Shown piece by piece: positions 16,447-24,472 of a stretch of DNA of 32,666 nucleotides. Position 1 is the stretch's first letter; the number at the start of each line of letters is the position of its first letter. The DNA is from UMGS1052 sp045532035 (GTDB lineage: Bacteria; Bacillota; Clostridia; Oscillospirales; CAG-382): assembly GCA_045532035.1 (NCBI GenBank), contig JAZSFD010000103.1:1-32666 (forward strand). The letters are read 5' to 3'. A model generated the notes under the pieces. It did not search any database and was not told the DNA's origin. It was given only the letters and a program-made list of their open reading frames with translations. A program made the translations under genes and the position numbers.

Positions 16447-17430
16447 TCAGAGAAGATTTTTGATGATCTCGTCGTGCGATTTGTCCGAAAGATAGGCAGG
16501 CGGAATGTCAAAAACAGTCTTGCAACCGCTCATTCCCTCGGAATTCATGCGGTATGCGGCTCTTGCATATGCCACAAGAACGCTTGCGGTAAATTCGGGA
16601 TTGGAATCAAGCTTCAGGCTGTATTCGATGACATGGGTGTTTTCAAGCTCTTTTCCCGTTTTGCCGCTGCGGATGACAAAACCGCCGTGGGGAATACCTG
16701 CATGGTCGCGTTTGAGCTCTTCCATGCTTATGAAATGGACTGTTGTGTCATATTCGTCAAAATAATTTTTCATGGTGACGATCTCTTTTTCGATGCGTGC
16801 CTTATCAGCGCCCTCTTCTGCCACAACAAAGCATTCGCGGGTGTGCTTCTGACGCGCCGAAAGGGAGGGAGCCTCTCCGCTGCGGACAGCCTCAAGAGCC
16901 TCCTCTACAGGGATCGTATATTGTTTTGCATCAAGAACTCCGTCGATGCGTCTTATGGCGTCCGAGTGTCCCTGGCTTACGCCCTTGCCCCAGAAGGTAT
17001 AGTCGGCGCCGTCCTTGAGGATACAACCGGCATAAAGACGGTTTAGCGAGAACATACCGGGATCCCATCCCACAGAGATGACAGCGATCTTGCCGCCCGA
17101 CTTTGCGGTCTTGTCAACATTTGCAAAATGCTCGGGGATGTTTTTGTGGGTGTCAAAGCTGTCTATTACATTGAAATGCTCTGCCATGGCGGGAGTCTGG
17201 ACGGGAAGGTCTGTGGCGCTTCCGCCGCACATAATGAGAACATCTATTTCATCCTTGTGTTCAAGAACTGTATCCGCGTGGTAGACGGGAGTATTTCCGA
17301 AAACGGTTTTGACGCTTGCGGGATCGCGGCGGGTAAAAACGCATGAAAGGATCATGTCGTTGTTCTGGCGTATGGCACATTCGGCACCGCGCGCAAGATT
17401 TCCGTAGCCGTAAAGTCCGATTTTTATCAT
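16447..17430 (-). CDS. ddh: meso-Diaminopimelate D-dehydrogenase
   Basis: This 327-residue NADPH enzyme makes meso-diaminopimelate from tetrahydrodipicolinate and ammonia in a single step, feeding lysine and peptidoglycan synthesis. It starts with the dinucleotide motif GYGNLARGAE and has the family stretches MCGGSATDLPVQTP, VIDSFDTH, ISVGWDPGMFSLNR and FWGKGVSQGHSDAIRRI. Length and sequence are full and intact. It is a single-gene unit with its own promoter, ribosome site (AGGAG) and a shared terminator. Confidence 0.96.
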   Translation of the reverse strand: MIKIGLYGYGNLARGAECAIRQNNDMILSCVFTRRDPASVKTVFGNTPVYHADTVLEHKDEIDVLIMCGGSATDLPVQTPAMAEHFNVIDSFDTHKNIPEHFANVDKTAKSGGKIAVISVGWDPGMFSLNRLYAGCILKDGADYTFWGKGVSQGHSDAIRRIDGVLDAKQYTIPVEEALEAVRSGEAPSLSARQKHTRECFVVAEEGADKARIEKEIVTMKNYFDEYDTTVHFISMEELKRDHAGIPHGGFVIRSGKTGKELENTHVIEYSLKLDSNPEFTASVLVAYARAAYRMNSEGMSGCKTVFDIPPAYLSDKSHDEIIKNLL

Positions 17431-17461
17431 TTATATCACTCCTATTGCTTTTTACCTTATA

Positions 17462-17490
17462 AGAATAATACTTTTGAGCTGCTTTGTCAA
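17462..17490 (-). promoter_or_regulatory. Sigma-A promoter of ddh
   Basis: On the minus strand TTGACA (17490-17485) and TATTCT (17467-17462) are separated by 17 bases, about 30 bases upstream of the ddh start. Confidence 0.82.
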
Positions 17491-17586
17491 TTGTCTTTTA
17501 TGAATTTTTGCCGTGATTTTTCAAAAAAATCTGATTTTGTATAAAAAGCAAATCCCCCAAAACAAGAACTTGAGTTTGAGACTCGC

Positions 17587-17711
17587 GAACAAAAGTTGTA
17601 TAAAAATCAAAAAAATATAGAAAATTCCAATCAAAAATAAAAATATTTCAATTTTCAGAACGTTTATTCTTGACAAATGTTCGTTTGTGTGTTAATATTA
17701 TTTCGAACATT
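17587..17711 (+). promoter_or_regulatory. Promoter of the Y-family polymerase with LexA-like (SOS) half-sites
   Basis: TTGACA (17670-17675) and TAATAT (17693-17698), 17 bases apart, form the promoter. AATGTTCG (17676-17683) and CGAACATT (17704-17711) are exact inverted copies flanking the spacer and -10. Upstream lie GAACGTTTATTC (17658-17669) and CGAACAAAAGTTG (17587-17598, counting from the G before AAC); both resemble the Gram-positive LexA site GAACnnnnGTTC with one or two mismatches. DNA-damage control is a strong inference because the gene is a translesion polymerase, although no site is a perfect LexA box. The rest of the 17431-17744 gap is A/T-rich and holds nothing else I can name except the ddh promoter. 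Confidence 0.7.
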
Positions 17712-17744
17712 ATTTCGCTATAAATTCAGCAACGGAGGAATAAA

Positions 17745-19049
17745 ATGATTTCTGAGAAAGATATAACAGACAACAGCTATGCTTCCGGCAAGGGAAAAAA
17801 TGCAGGAAGAATCGTACTCCACGCCGACCTCAACAATTTTTTCGCGTCGGTGGAATGCGCAAATTCTCCCGACAAAACGCTTTTCGGGAAGCCGGTGGCT
17901 GTCTGCGGCAACAGGCAGCTTCGCCATGGTATTGTGCTGGCAAAAAACGAGAAGGCAAAATTCTATGGGATACAGACAGGGGAGACCATATCGGATGCTT
18001 TGAAAAAATGTCCGGCGCTTGTGATATTGTCTGCACACTATGAACTTTATATGAAATATTCCCGTGCGGCACGGGAGATATATCTTCGCTACACCGATAA
18101 GGTCGAGCCCTTCGGCATGGACGAGGCATGGATAGAGCTTTCGGACTGCCGCGACATAAAGACAATAGCCGATGGTGCAAGGGTTGCCGATGAGATAAGA
18201 TGTGCAATCAAAAAAGAGCTTGGCATTACAGCCTCTGTTGGGGTTTCTGACAACAAGGTTTTTGCAAAGCTCGGCTCGGACCACAAAAAGCCCGATGCCA
18301 CCACCGTCTTTTCCCCTGCCGAATACGAAAGTATAATTTCAAAACTTCCCGTGTCCGAGATACTTTACGCAGGAAAAAGCACATACCGGACACTTCGCAG
18401 CTATGGCATCACAACAATAGGTCAGGTGGCAAAAAAGGATCCGTTTTTTCTCAAAGCAATACTTGGAAAAAACGGACTCACTTTAAGGGAATTCTGCCGC
18501 GGCGAGGATATGTCGCAGGTGGCATATTTCGGGGATGTTCCCGCTGCGAAATCTTTGGGGAATTCCACAACACCGCCGAAAGATATCGAAAGCTTTCTCG
18601 AAGCAAAACTTATCCTTTCGTCGCTTTGCGATACGGTCTGCACGCGTCTGCGCGCCGAAAAGCTGAAATGCCGCGGGATAAAAATGCACTTTCGAAGCAC
18701 CGATCTTCATTCTTTCGAGCGGCAGATGCCTTTGGGCTTTTATACCAGCAGTGCGCGGGATATGCTTGCTTTTTCCTGTATGCTTTTGGCACGGAGCATT
18801 GACATATCAAAAACTCCTTTGCGCTCGATAGGAGTTTGTGCCATCGACCTTTCTCCCTCCGACGGATTTTGTCAGATGTCACTTTTTCCCGAGGATTCCG
18901 GAAAAAAAGATGTCATTGATTCGACGGTAGACAAAATAAGACACAGATTCGGATTTTCCAAGATCTCCTCGAACGCGCTGTCTCTTTGCGACACAGATAA
19001 ACTGGGAAAAATAGAACGCGGATATGAGGTATTCACCCATTTGAGATGA
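17745..19049 (+). CDS. Y-family translesion DNA polymerase (DinB/UmuC-like)
   Basis: The 434-residue protein has the Y-family palm: metal ligand D28 in LHADLNNFFASVE, and D126-E127 in EPFGMDEAWIEL. Helix-hairpin-helix and little-finger regions follow (ETISDALKKCPALVILSAHY, GVSDNKVFAKLGSDHKKP). A sliding-clamp-binding motif, QMSLF, is at about 377-381. It copies past damaged bases with low fidelity. The GMDEAW motif differs slightly from the commoner SIDEAF of Pol IV; assignment to DinB rather than UmuC is not certain. The ribosome site is GGAGGAA, and LexA-like half-sites surround the promoter. No terminator separates its end from the converging spoIIE. Confidence 0.92.
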   Translation: MISEKDITDNSYASGKGKNAGRIVLHADLNNFFASVECANSPDKTLFGKPVAVCGNRQLRHGIVLAKNEKAKFYGIQTGETISDALKKCPALVILSAHYELYMKYSRAAREIYLRYTDKVEPFGMDEAWIELSDCRDIKTIADGARVADEIRCAIKKELGITASVGVSDNKVFAKLGSDHKKPDATTVFSPAEYESIISKLPVSEILYAGKSTYRTLRSYGITTIGQVAKKDPFFLKAILGKNGLTLREFCRGEDMSQVAYFGDVPAAKSLGNSTTPPKDIESFLEAKLILSSLCDTVCTRLRAEKLKCRGIKMHFRSTDLHSFERQMPLGFYTSSARDMLAFSCMLLARSIDISKTPLRSIGVCAIDLSPSDGFCQMSLFPEDSGKKDVIDSTVDKIRHRFGFSKISSNALSLCDTDKLGKIERGYEVFTHLR

Positions 19050-19055
19050 ATGTTC

Positions 19056-21347
19056 TCAGACAACTCTCACCGCCGCGCAGGTCATATCATCCTCGCGCAG
19101 ATTTATATTTTTTGCCTTTGAAAGGATCCTGTCGCAAAGGCGTGACGGATCGTCCCCCGCATCCTGCGCCAACATTTCGCATAGCCAGGGAGCATCGTCG
19201 GAGGACTGGACTATGCCATCGGACAGCATAAGGACGGTATCGCCCTTTTCAAGAACAAATTTTGTGCTTTCAGCGCAAAAGGAACGGACGATTCCGGCAG
19301 GCGGAGTAAAGGAGGCTATCTTGTAAAGCTTCGAGGCGCGGAGAATGTATGCAGGGGCGGCACCTGCCTTGATAAAGGCGGCATCCCCCGAAAGAAGATC
19401 GATTTCAAGAAGATCAACCGTGGCAAAACTCTCGTCGTTCTTTGAAAGGAGAAGATTGTTGAGCATCTCGAGGGTGACATTTTTGTGGGTGCCGGTGGTG
19501 AGAAGCTTTTCAAGAAAAATGGAGGTCAGTCTTGAGGTGAGAGCGGCACTCCGTCCGCTTCCCATACCGTCGGAAATGAGAGCGTAGAAATAATCCTCGT
19601 CGCTTTCAAAAAAATTCACACTGTCACCGTTTACTCCGCAACCGCCCTTAGCGCAGGCGCATCGGGCATATTCAAGCCTGATCTTGCGGGCACGCCTGAT
19701 CCTCATGATCATGCCGTCACCGTGACCGATATATTCGGGCTCTCCGAAGAAATAGCCGCACTTTTCACTGAGATATTCCGAAAGCTCATGGGAGGTGCAG
19801 GGGAATCTGTCAATGATGACCCCGTGTACATCGATGATCTTTGACCTCTTACCGTAGGCGCTCACAGATGAAAATCTGACACCTATCGCCGCAAGGGCGT
19901 GGCGGGCTTTTTCTTCAAGAAGCGGGTCGGGGGTCATGTCGGTTTTTTCTTTTTGAGAAGTATATTTTATAAGTCTTGCCATACTGCTGTACTCCGATGC
20001 GAGGATTTCTGTTTTGTTGTCGCGGAAATGATCGTTTATAAGATGGGTGTAGCTGTCATTAAGCTTTTCGACTATCTCTGAAAGCTTTATACAGCTGTCG
20101 GCGTATTTTTCCGGAAGATCGCTCTTTTTAAGCCCTCCAGATAAGAGTCGCTCGCAGATGATATCTTCGGCGTTTTCTGATTTATAAAGCTTTTTGCTGT
20201 AACAGCTTTCATACATTGAGCATCCCACGCAAATGCTGTCGAAGGTCTTTTGCACCTGCTCACGGATCTCCTGCTCGGAGGGATATTTCAGCTTGTCCGA
20301 AACGTTGTAGACCATGTCCGAGATGGATGAAAAGGCATGAGAAAGCTTTTCATATTTCGCATTATCCTTGAGAATTGGTGAAAAAAGCGGACGGGAACTT
20401 TCAAATATTTTCGGAAGAGTCGCCGAAACAGGAATGAACACAACACCTCCCGCAATCGCTCCCGAAAGACAGCTTCTGATATCGTTTGTCGAAAACAAAA
20501 ATGTAAGAACGGTAAAAAGAGAAACAAAGCAAAAGACCGCCTGACCCCTTTTTCGTTTGTCGCACAGTCCCGTCACAAAGCCTGCAATTCCCAAAGGGAA
20601 CGCAAGAACTGCACTTAAATTCATGCCTGAACAGGCAATTCCGCAGATAAGCCCCACAAGAAGCCCATGAACAGAGCCACCGCGCAGAGCGGAAAACAGC
20701 GTCAAAAACACCGATAAAAAAACTGCGGTTGAGAATAACGGAAAGCTCATGTAAGAAACGGCAAAGACCGCAACAAAGCATACGGTACAAAACGAGCCGT
20801 TTACAGTGACGCTGTCGCTTTTGGGAAAAGAGGCGACAGAGCATAAAGCGTAGGTGACGGCAGGAAGACAGATGGCATAAGATACTGCTGTCAGCACATA
20901 TTCCTTTTCTAAAACACCGACTACCGCTGTTACAAATGCACACAGAACAGACAAAAGAGACGACAGAAGAAGCTTTCTGCGAGGTTTTTCATTGAAGTCA
21001 TATGAGCTTAACAAGGCTCTTGCAAAAAAAGCAATGGTGTTCACGGCAAAGGCGGGTGCGATACCGTAAGGATAGGTGACACACGCAAGGCTTGCGCCGA
21101 AATAGGAGAAAAAGCAGTTTCGTCCCGAGGCAAAAATGAGCGCTGTTCCGCAGGGATATATGCCGTAAGGCAGTCTTGCACACCCAAGGATGAAGCCGAA
21201 AAGGGCGTGAAATGCCGCTGACAGGAAAGCAGAGGTTTTTGTGCTCTTTTTTTCGTGGCTAATCCGGGTTTTGTCGGGTCTTGTGCTTTTTGTTGCCGAA
21301 GGGTCTTTTTTGACCTCATCGGTTTTGACAGATAACAGAGAGGGCAT
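19056..21347 (-). CDS. spoIIE: Stage II sporulation protein E-type serine phosphatase
   Basis: From ATG 21347 the protein has 763 residues (B. subtilis SpoIIE has 827). A hydrophobic N-terminal half (about 45-320) holds roughly ten membrane segments. The linker domain includes a cysteine motif near 374 (CVGCSMYESCY), common in this family. The C-terminal PP2C-like phosphatase contains LISDGMGSGRSAALTS (about 587-602), VLMLSDGI and REDDMTCAAVRV with the metal-binding aspartates. In sporulating Firmicutes SpoIIE sits at the asymmetric septum and dephosphorylates SpoIIAA to release sigma-F. An upstream extension to 21680 would cross the promoter and has no family similarity, so the start with GGAAG seven bases before it is used. 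This gene is the best evidence that the organism makes spores. Confidence 0.92.
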   Translation of the reverse strand: MPSLLSVKTDEVKKDPSATKSTRPDKTRISHEKKSTKTSAFLSAAFHALFGFILGCARLPYGIYPCGTALIFASGRNCFFSYFGASLACVTYPYGIAPAFAVNTIAFFARALLSSYDFNEKPRRKLLLSSLLSVLCAFVTAVVGVLEKEYVLTAVSYAICLPAVTYALCSVASFPKSDSVTVNGSFCTVCFVAVFAVSYMSFPLFSTAVFLSVFLTLFSALRGGSVHGLLVGLICGIACSGMNLSAVLAFPLGIAGFVTGLCDKRKRGQAVFCFVSLFTVLTFLFSTNDIRSCLSGAIAGGVVFIPVSATLPKIFESSRPLFSPILKDNAKYEKLSHAFSSISDMVYNVSDKLKYPSEQEIREQVQKTFDSICVGCSMYESCYSKKLYKSENAEDIICERLLSGGLKKSDLPEKYADSCIKLSEIVEKLNDSYTHLINDHFRDNKTEILASEYSSMARLIKYTSQKEKTDMTPDPLLEEKARHALAAIGVRFSSVSAYGKRSKIIDVHGVIIDRFPCTSHELSEYLSEKCGYFFGEPEYIGHGDGMIMRIRRARKIRLEYARCACAKGGCGVNGDSVNFFESDEDYFYALISDGMGSGRSAALTSRLTSIFLEKLLTTGTHKNVTLEMLNNLLLSKNDESFATVDLLEIDLLSGDAAFIKAGAAPAYILRASKLYKIASFTPPAGIVRSFCAESTKFVLEKGDTVLMLSDGIVQSSDDAPWLCEMLAQDAGDDPSRLCDRILSKAKNINLREDDMTCAAVRVV

Positions 21348-21402
21348 TTCTTCACTTCCGTTCTTTTGGTAATTTTTGGTATTTTTTCTATCCTGTACCT
21401 GT

Positions 21403-21436
21403 ATTATAAAATGCGCTTTGTGAGAAAAAGGTCGAA
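21403..21436 (-). promoter_or_regulatory. Putative spoIIE promoter with a near-consensus Spo0A box
   Basis: On the minus strand TATAAT (21408-21403) lies about 55 bases upstream of the spoIIE start; the -35 is poor. A GGTCGAA sequence (plus strand 21430-21436) differs by one base from the Spo0A box TGTCGAA and sits at the expected -35 region. A weak -35 helped by Spo0A~P is the known arrangement in B. subtilis, so this is plausible but not proven. Confidence 0.5.
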
Positions 21437-21449
21437 AGGAGTAAAGAGC

Positions 21450-21608
21450 TTGACTTTTTTTGAGGCGGATAGTATAGCGGACTGCAAATTCATCTTCGGA
21501 AGCGATGCCCACAGCCACGGATCTCTTGATAAATATCCCGTCCGTGACAAGATTTTCGACATTCTTGCTCTTTGCGAGAATGATATTACCAATATTGCCC
21601 GCGTGTAA
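21450..21608 (+). pseudogene. Remnant of a PHP-domain phosphoesterase (C-terminal part only)
   Basis: A 52-codon frame beginning with TTG 21450 (AAAGGAG eight bases upstream) ends with ADCKFIFGSDAHSHGSLDKY and ILALCENDITNIARV. The FxFGSDAHS...L motif followed by a short helix is the C-terminal signature of PHP-domain phosphoesterases (histidinol-phosphatase and relatives), in which the D and H bind metal. The rest of such a protein (more than 150 residues) is absent upstream, where the spoIIE promoter lies. It is probably the relic of a deleted gene; a small expressed protein cannot be excluded. The family call is from memory of the motif. Confidence 0.45.
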
Positions 21609-21626
21609 GTTTTTTTGAAAAATCGC

Positions 21627-21655
21627 TTGACAAAACGGGAAAGCGGATTTATAAT
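21627..21655 (+). promoter_or_regulatory. Consensus sigma-A promoter of the thrS T-box transcript
   Basis: TTGACA (21627-21632) and TATAAT (21650-21655) with exactly 17 bases between them, immediately upstream of the T-box leader. Confidence 0.92.
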
Positions 21656-21661
21656 AATTCA

Positions 21662-21897
21662 AAGGCCATAAAAAAGACATGGGTCACAATTTCGCCGTCA
21701 AGAGAGAGCACCATTCGGTGAGAGGTGCTTACGGAAAGGGTTTTGACTTACCGCTTTTTTGCCTCGGGGAGGAAATGCCCCGACGTTTGCCGCGTTAAGG
21801 CACCGGAACAAGGGCGTTAAAAAACGCCGAAAACGGGTGGAACAGCGCGTTTTGCGCCCCGCGGAAAGAGATTTCTGCGGGGTCTTTTTGTTTTTTT
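21662..21897 (+). ncRNA. T-box leader (threonine-specific) with intrinsic terminator
   Basis: The leader contains the T-box sequence CGGGTGGAACAGCGCG (21833-21848). Stem I can be drawn: GGC/AAAAAAG (21664-21676) pairs with CTTTTTT/GCC (21754-21763), and GTCAA (21697-21701) pairs with TTGAC (21743-21747). The loop between them holds ACC at 21750-21752, a threonine codon, as specifier. The distal part has the typical GAGAGAGCACC and GGTGAGAGGTGC. The terminator is CCCCGCGGAAA/TTTCTGCGGGG (21857-21882) followed by T-rich sequence. Uncharged tRNA-Thr would stabilise the antiterminator and allow thrS transcription. Confidence 0.92.
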
Positions 21898-21933
21898 GTA
21901 AAAATTTTCAGGTATAGAAAGGAAGCGTTAAAA

Positions 21934-23874
21934 ATGCTTAACATCAAACTTAAGGACGGCACTGTTTTTGAATTTGAGGGCGGTACTGCTCTCGAGCTTG
22001 CCGAAAAAATAAGCGCCGGTCTTGCAAGAGTTGCTCTTGCCGCAAAGATCGACGGAAAGGTGACAGAGCTTTCGACTGTCATCGACTCTGACTGTGAAGT
22101 CGAGCTTCTTACCTTCGACTCGGAGGACGGAAAAAAGGTCTATAATCACACCGCATCCCATGTGCTTGCACAGGCGGTAAAGCGTCTTTTCCCGGCCGCA
22201 AAGCTTACCATCGGTCCTGCCATTGACAACGGTTTTTATTATGACATCGATTCTGAGGTTTCAATCACTGCCGACAATCTTGCAAAGCTTGAGGCAGAGA
22301 TGAAGAAGATCATCAAGGAAGATCTTGCCATCACCCGCTTTGTGCTTCCCAAGGCTGAGGCTGTCGCTCTCATGAACGAAAAGGGCGAAAGCTACAAGGT
22401 AGAGCTCATCGAGGAGCTTCCCGACGGCGAAGAGATCTCGTTCTATTCCCAGGGTGAATTCACCGATCTTTGTGCGGGTGCACATCTTGCCTCCACAGGC
22501 AAGCTCAAGGCTGTCAAGCTCACCTCCTGCACAGGTGCATATTGGAGAGGTGACTCGAAGAACAAGATGCTTCAGAGAATCTACGGCACCGCTTTCCCCA
22601 AGCAGGCTCTTCTTGACGAGCACCTTGCCCGCATCGAAGAGGCAAAGAAGCGCGACCACAACAAGCTCGGCCGTGAGCTTGAAATCTTTACAACAGTTGA
22701 TTATATCGGTCAGGGTCTTCCCATCATGCTTCCCAAGGGTACACAGATCCTCCAGACTCTCCAGCGCTTTGTGGAAGACATCGAAGCTGACTGGGGCTGG
22801 GACCGCACAAAGACCCCTCTTATGGCAAAATCCGATCTTTATAAGATCTCGGGACACTGGGATCACTACAAGGACGGAATGTTTGTTATGGGTGACGAGG
22901 AGGACGGCAAGGAATGCTTTGCTCTGCGTCCGATGACCTGTCCTTTCCAGTATCAGGCATATCCCAACAGAGCCCGCTCCTACCGCGATCTGCCCATGAG
23001 ACTTGCCGAGACCTCGACCCTCTTCAGAAATGAGGATTCGGGCGAAATGCACGGCCTTATCCGTGTCCGTCAGTTCACTATCTCCGAGGGTCACCTTATG
23101 TGTACTCCCGAACAGCTTGAAGACGAATTCAAGAGATGTCTTGAGCTCTGCATCTTCATGCTCAAGACCATCGGACTTTATGAGGATGTTTCCTACCGCT
23201 TCTCTCAGTGGGATCCCGACAACCGCGAAAAGTATATCGGCACCGAGGAACAGTGGAACGAAGCTCAGGGCATCATGAAGAACATCCTTGATAACATTGG
23301 CATCGAATACAAGATCGGTGTCGGCGAGGCTGCCTTCTACGGCCCCAAGCTTGACATTCAGATCAAAAATGTCCACGGCAAGGAAGACACTCTTATCACC
23401 ATCCAGATCGACCAGATGCTTGCCGAAAAGTTCGGCATGGAATATACCGACCGCGACGGCACAAAGAAGAATCCTTATATCATCCACAGAACCTCCATCG
23501 GTTGCTATGAAAGAACTCTTGCGCTTCTTATCGAAAAATATGCCGGTGCCTTCCCCACATGGCTTGCGCCCACTCAGGCAAAGATTCTTCCTATCAGCGA
23601 AAGCCAGCATGAATATGCACAGGAGGTCTATAAAAAGCTCCGTTCCTATGGCGTTCGTTGTGAGCTTGACACAAGAAACGAAAAGATCGGCTACAAGATC
23701 CGCGAAGCTCAGCTTGAAAAGGTTCCCTATATGCTCGTAATCGGCGAAAAGGAAATGGCACAGAATGCCGTTGCCGTAAGAAGCCGCAAGGAAGGCGACA
23801 AGGGTGCTGTCTCTGTTGATGAGTTTATCGAACACATCACAAAGGAGATCCGCGAGAGAACTCTTAATATCTGA
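21934..23874 (+). CDS. thrS: Threonyl-tRNA synthetase
   Basis: The 646-residue enzyme charges tRNA-Thr. The order is: TGS domain (about 1-62), editing domain with HTASHVLAQAVKRL and GPAIDNGFYYD plus the zinc-type end FTDLCAGAHL, class II catalytic core (about 240-530) and anticodon-binding domain (about 545-646). The catalytic zinc cysteine is C336 in RPMTCPFQ. Motif 2 is TSTLFRNEDSGEMHGLIRVRQF and motif 3 ends in SIGCYERTLALLIEKY. The core reads LRPMTCPFQYQAYPNRARSY rather than the commoner KPMNCPFHILIY, so it belongs to a divergent bacterial branch. It is preceded by a Thr T-box and the ribosome site GGAAG. Confidence 0.97.
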   Translation: MLNIKLKDGTVFEFEGGTALELAEKISAGLARVALAAKIDGKVTELSTVIDSDCEVELLTFDSEDGKKVYNHTASHVLAQAVKRLFPAAKLTIGPAIDNGFYYDIDSEVSITADNLAKLEAEMKKIIKEDLAITRFVLPKAEAVALMNEKGESYKVELIEELPDGEEISFYSQGEFTDLCAGAHLASTGKLKAVKLTSCTGAYWRGDSKNKMLQRIYGTAFPKQALLDEHLARIEEAKKRDHNKLGRELEIFTTVDYIGQGLPIMLPKGTQILQTLQRFVEDIEADWGWDRTKTPLMAKSDLYKISGHWDHYKDGMFVMGDEEDGKECFALRPMTCPFQYQAYPNRARSYRDLPMRLAETSTLFRNEDSGEMHGLIRVRQFTISEGHLMCTPEQLEDEFKRCLELCIFMLKTIGLYEDVSYRFSQWDPDNREKYIGTEEQWNEAQGIMKNILDNIGIEYKIGVGEAAFYGPKLDIQIKNVHGKEDTLITIQIDQMLAEKFGMEYTDRDGTKKNPYIIHRTSIGCYERTLALLIEKYAGAFPTWLAPTQAKILPISESQHEYAQEVYKKLRSYGVRCELDTRNEKIGYKIREAQLEKVPYMLVIGEKEMAQNAVAVRSRKEGDKGAVSVDEFIEHITKEIRERTLNI

Positions 23875-23902
23875 TTATTTCGCAACAAAGCAGTATAATA
23901 AA

Positions 23903-23940
23903 AAGACAAGGCTCGGGTTTGAAAATCCGGGTCTTGTCTT
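23903..23940 (+). terminator. Hairpin after thrS, possible terminator
   Basis: AAGACAAGGCTCGG and CCGGGTCTTGTCTT pair with a few G-U pairs around a short loop. The run of T after it is weak, so it may only partly stop transcription before the PPOX gene. Confidence 0.5.
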
Positions 23941-23961
23941 GGTTGCATCAAAGGAGACGCG

Positions 23962-24438
23962 ATGTTCAGAGAGTTGACAAGAAAAAACAAAAAGCTTTCG
24001 GATGACGAATGCATCCGCATACTCAAAAGCGAAAAGCGCGGAGTGCTTTCGGTCATCGGAGACGAAGGCTATCCTTACGGAATGCCCATGAATCATTTTT
24101 ATGATGAACGGGACGGCAGGGTATATTTCCACTGCGGCAAAAAAGGCCATCGTCTTGATGCACTGAAAAGGAACGATAAGGTATCTTTCTGCGTTTATGA
24201 CGGCGGCACAAAAAGTGACGATGACTGGGCGCTCAACATAAAAAGCGTCATCCTTTTCGGCAGAATGAATATAATAGAAGACAGCGAAAGAATAATCGAT
24301 ATAACCCGCAGGCTTTGTTATAAATTTACACAGGACGAAGAATATATCGAAAAAGAAATCGAAAGCTTTGCCTCCGAAACACTTCTTCTTGAGCTTTGCC
24401 CCGAGCATATCTGCGGAAAAGCGGTAAAGGAAGCATGA
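23962..24438 (+). CDS. Pyridoxamine-5'-phosphate-oxidase-family flavoprotein
   Basis: The 158-residue protein has the split-barrel FMN-binding fold of the PPOX/NimA class: RGVLSVIGDEGYPYGMPMNH, VYFHCGKKGHRLDALKRNDK and VSFCVYD. Such proteins bind FMN, heme or F420 and reduce or bind small molecules; related NimA proteins reduce nitroimidazoles. The substrate here is unknown. It lies between thrS and mfd on the same strand, with AAAGGAG before its ATG. It ends 34 bases before mfd, so it is probably co-transcribed with it. Confidence 0.85.
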   Translation: MFRELTRKNKKLSDDECIRILKSEKRGVLSVIGDEGYPYGMPMNHFYDERDGRVYFHCGKKGHRLDALKRNDKVSFCVYDGGTKSDDDWALNIKSVILFGRMNIIEDSERIIDITRRLCYKFTQDEEYIEKEIESFASETLLLELCPEHICGKAVKEA

Positions 24439-24472
24439 CGAAAATATTTTAAGGAAAGGCGGTAAAACAAAA

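Noticed and set aside
21348..21680. N-terminal extension of SpoIIE
   Set aside because: It crosses the promoter region and shows no SpoIIE similarity; a ribosome site supports ATG 21347.
22261..23835. A 524-codon open frame antisense to thrS
   Set aside because: It is a shadow of the codon bias of thrS; no start signals and no recognisable domain.
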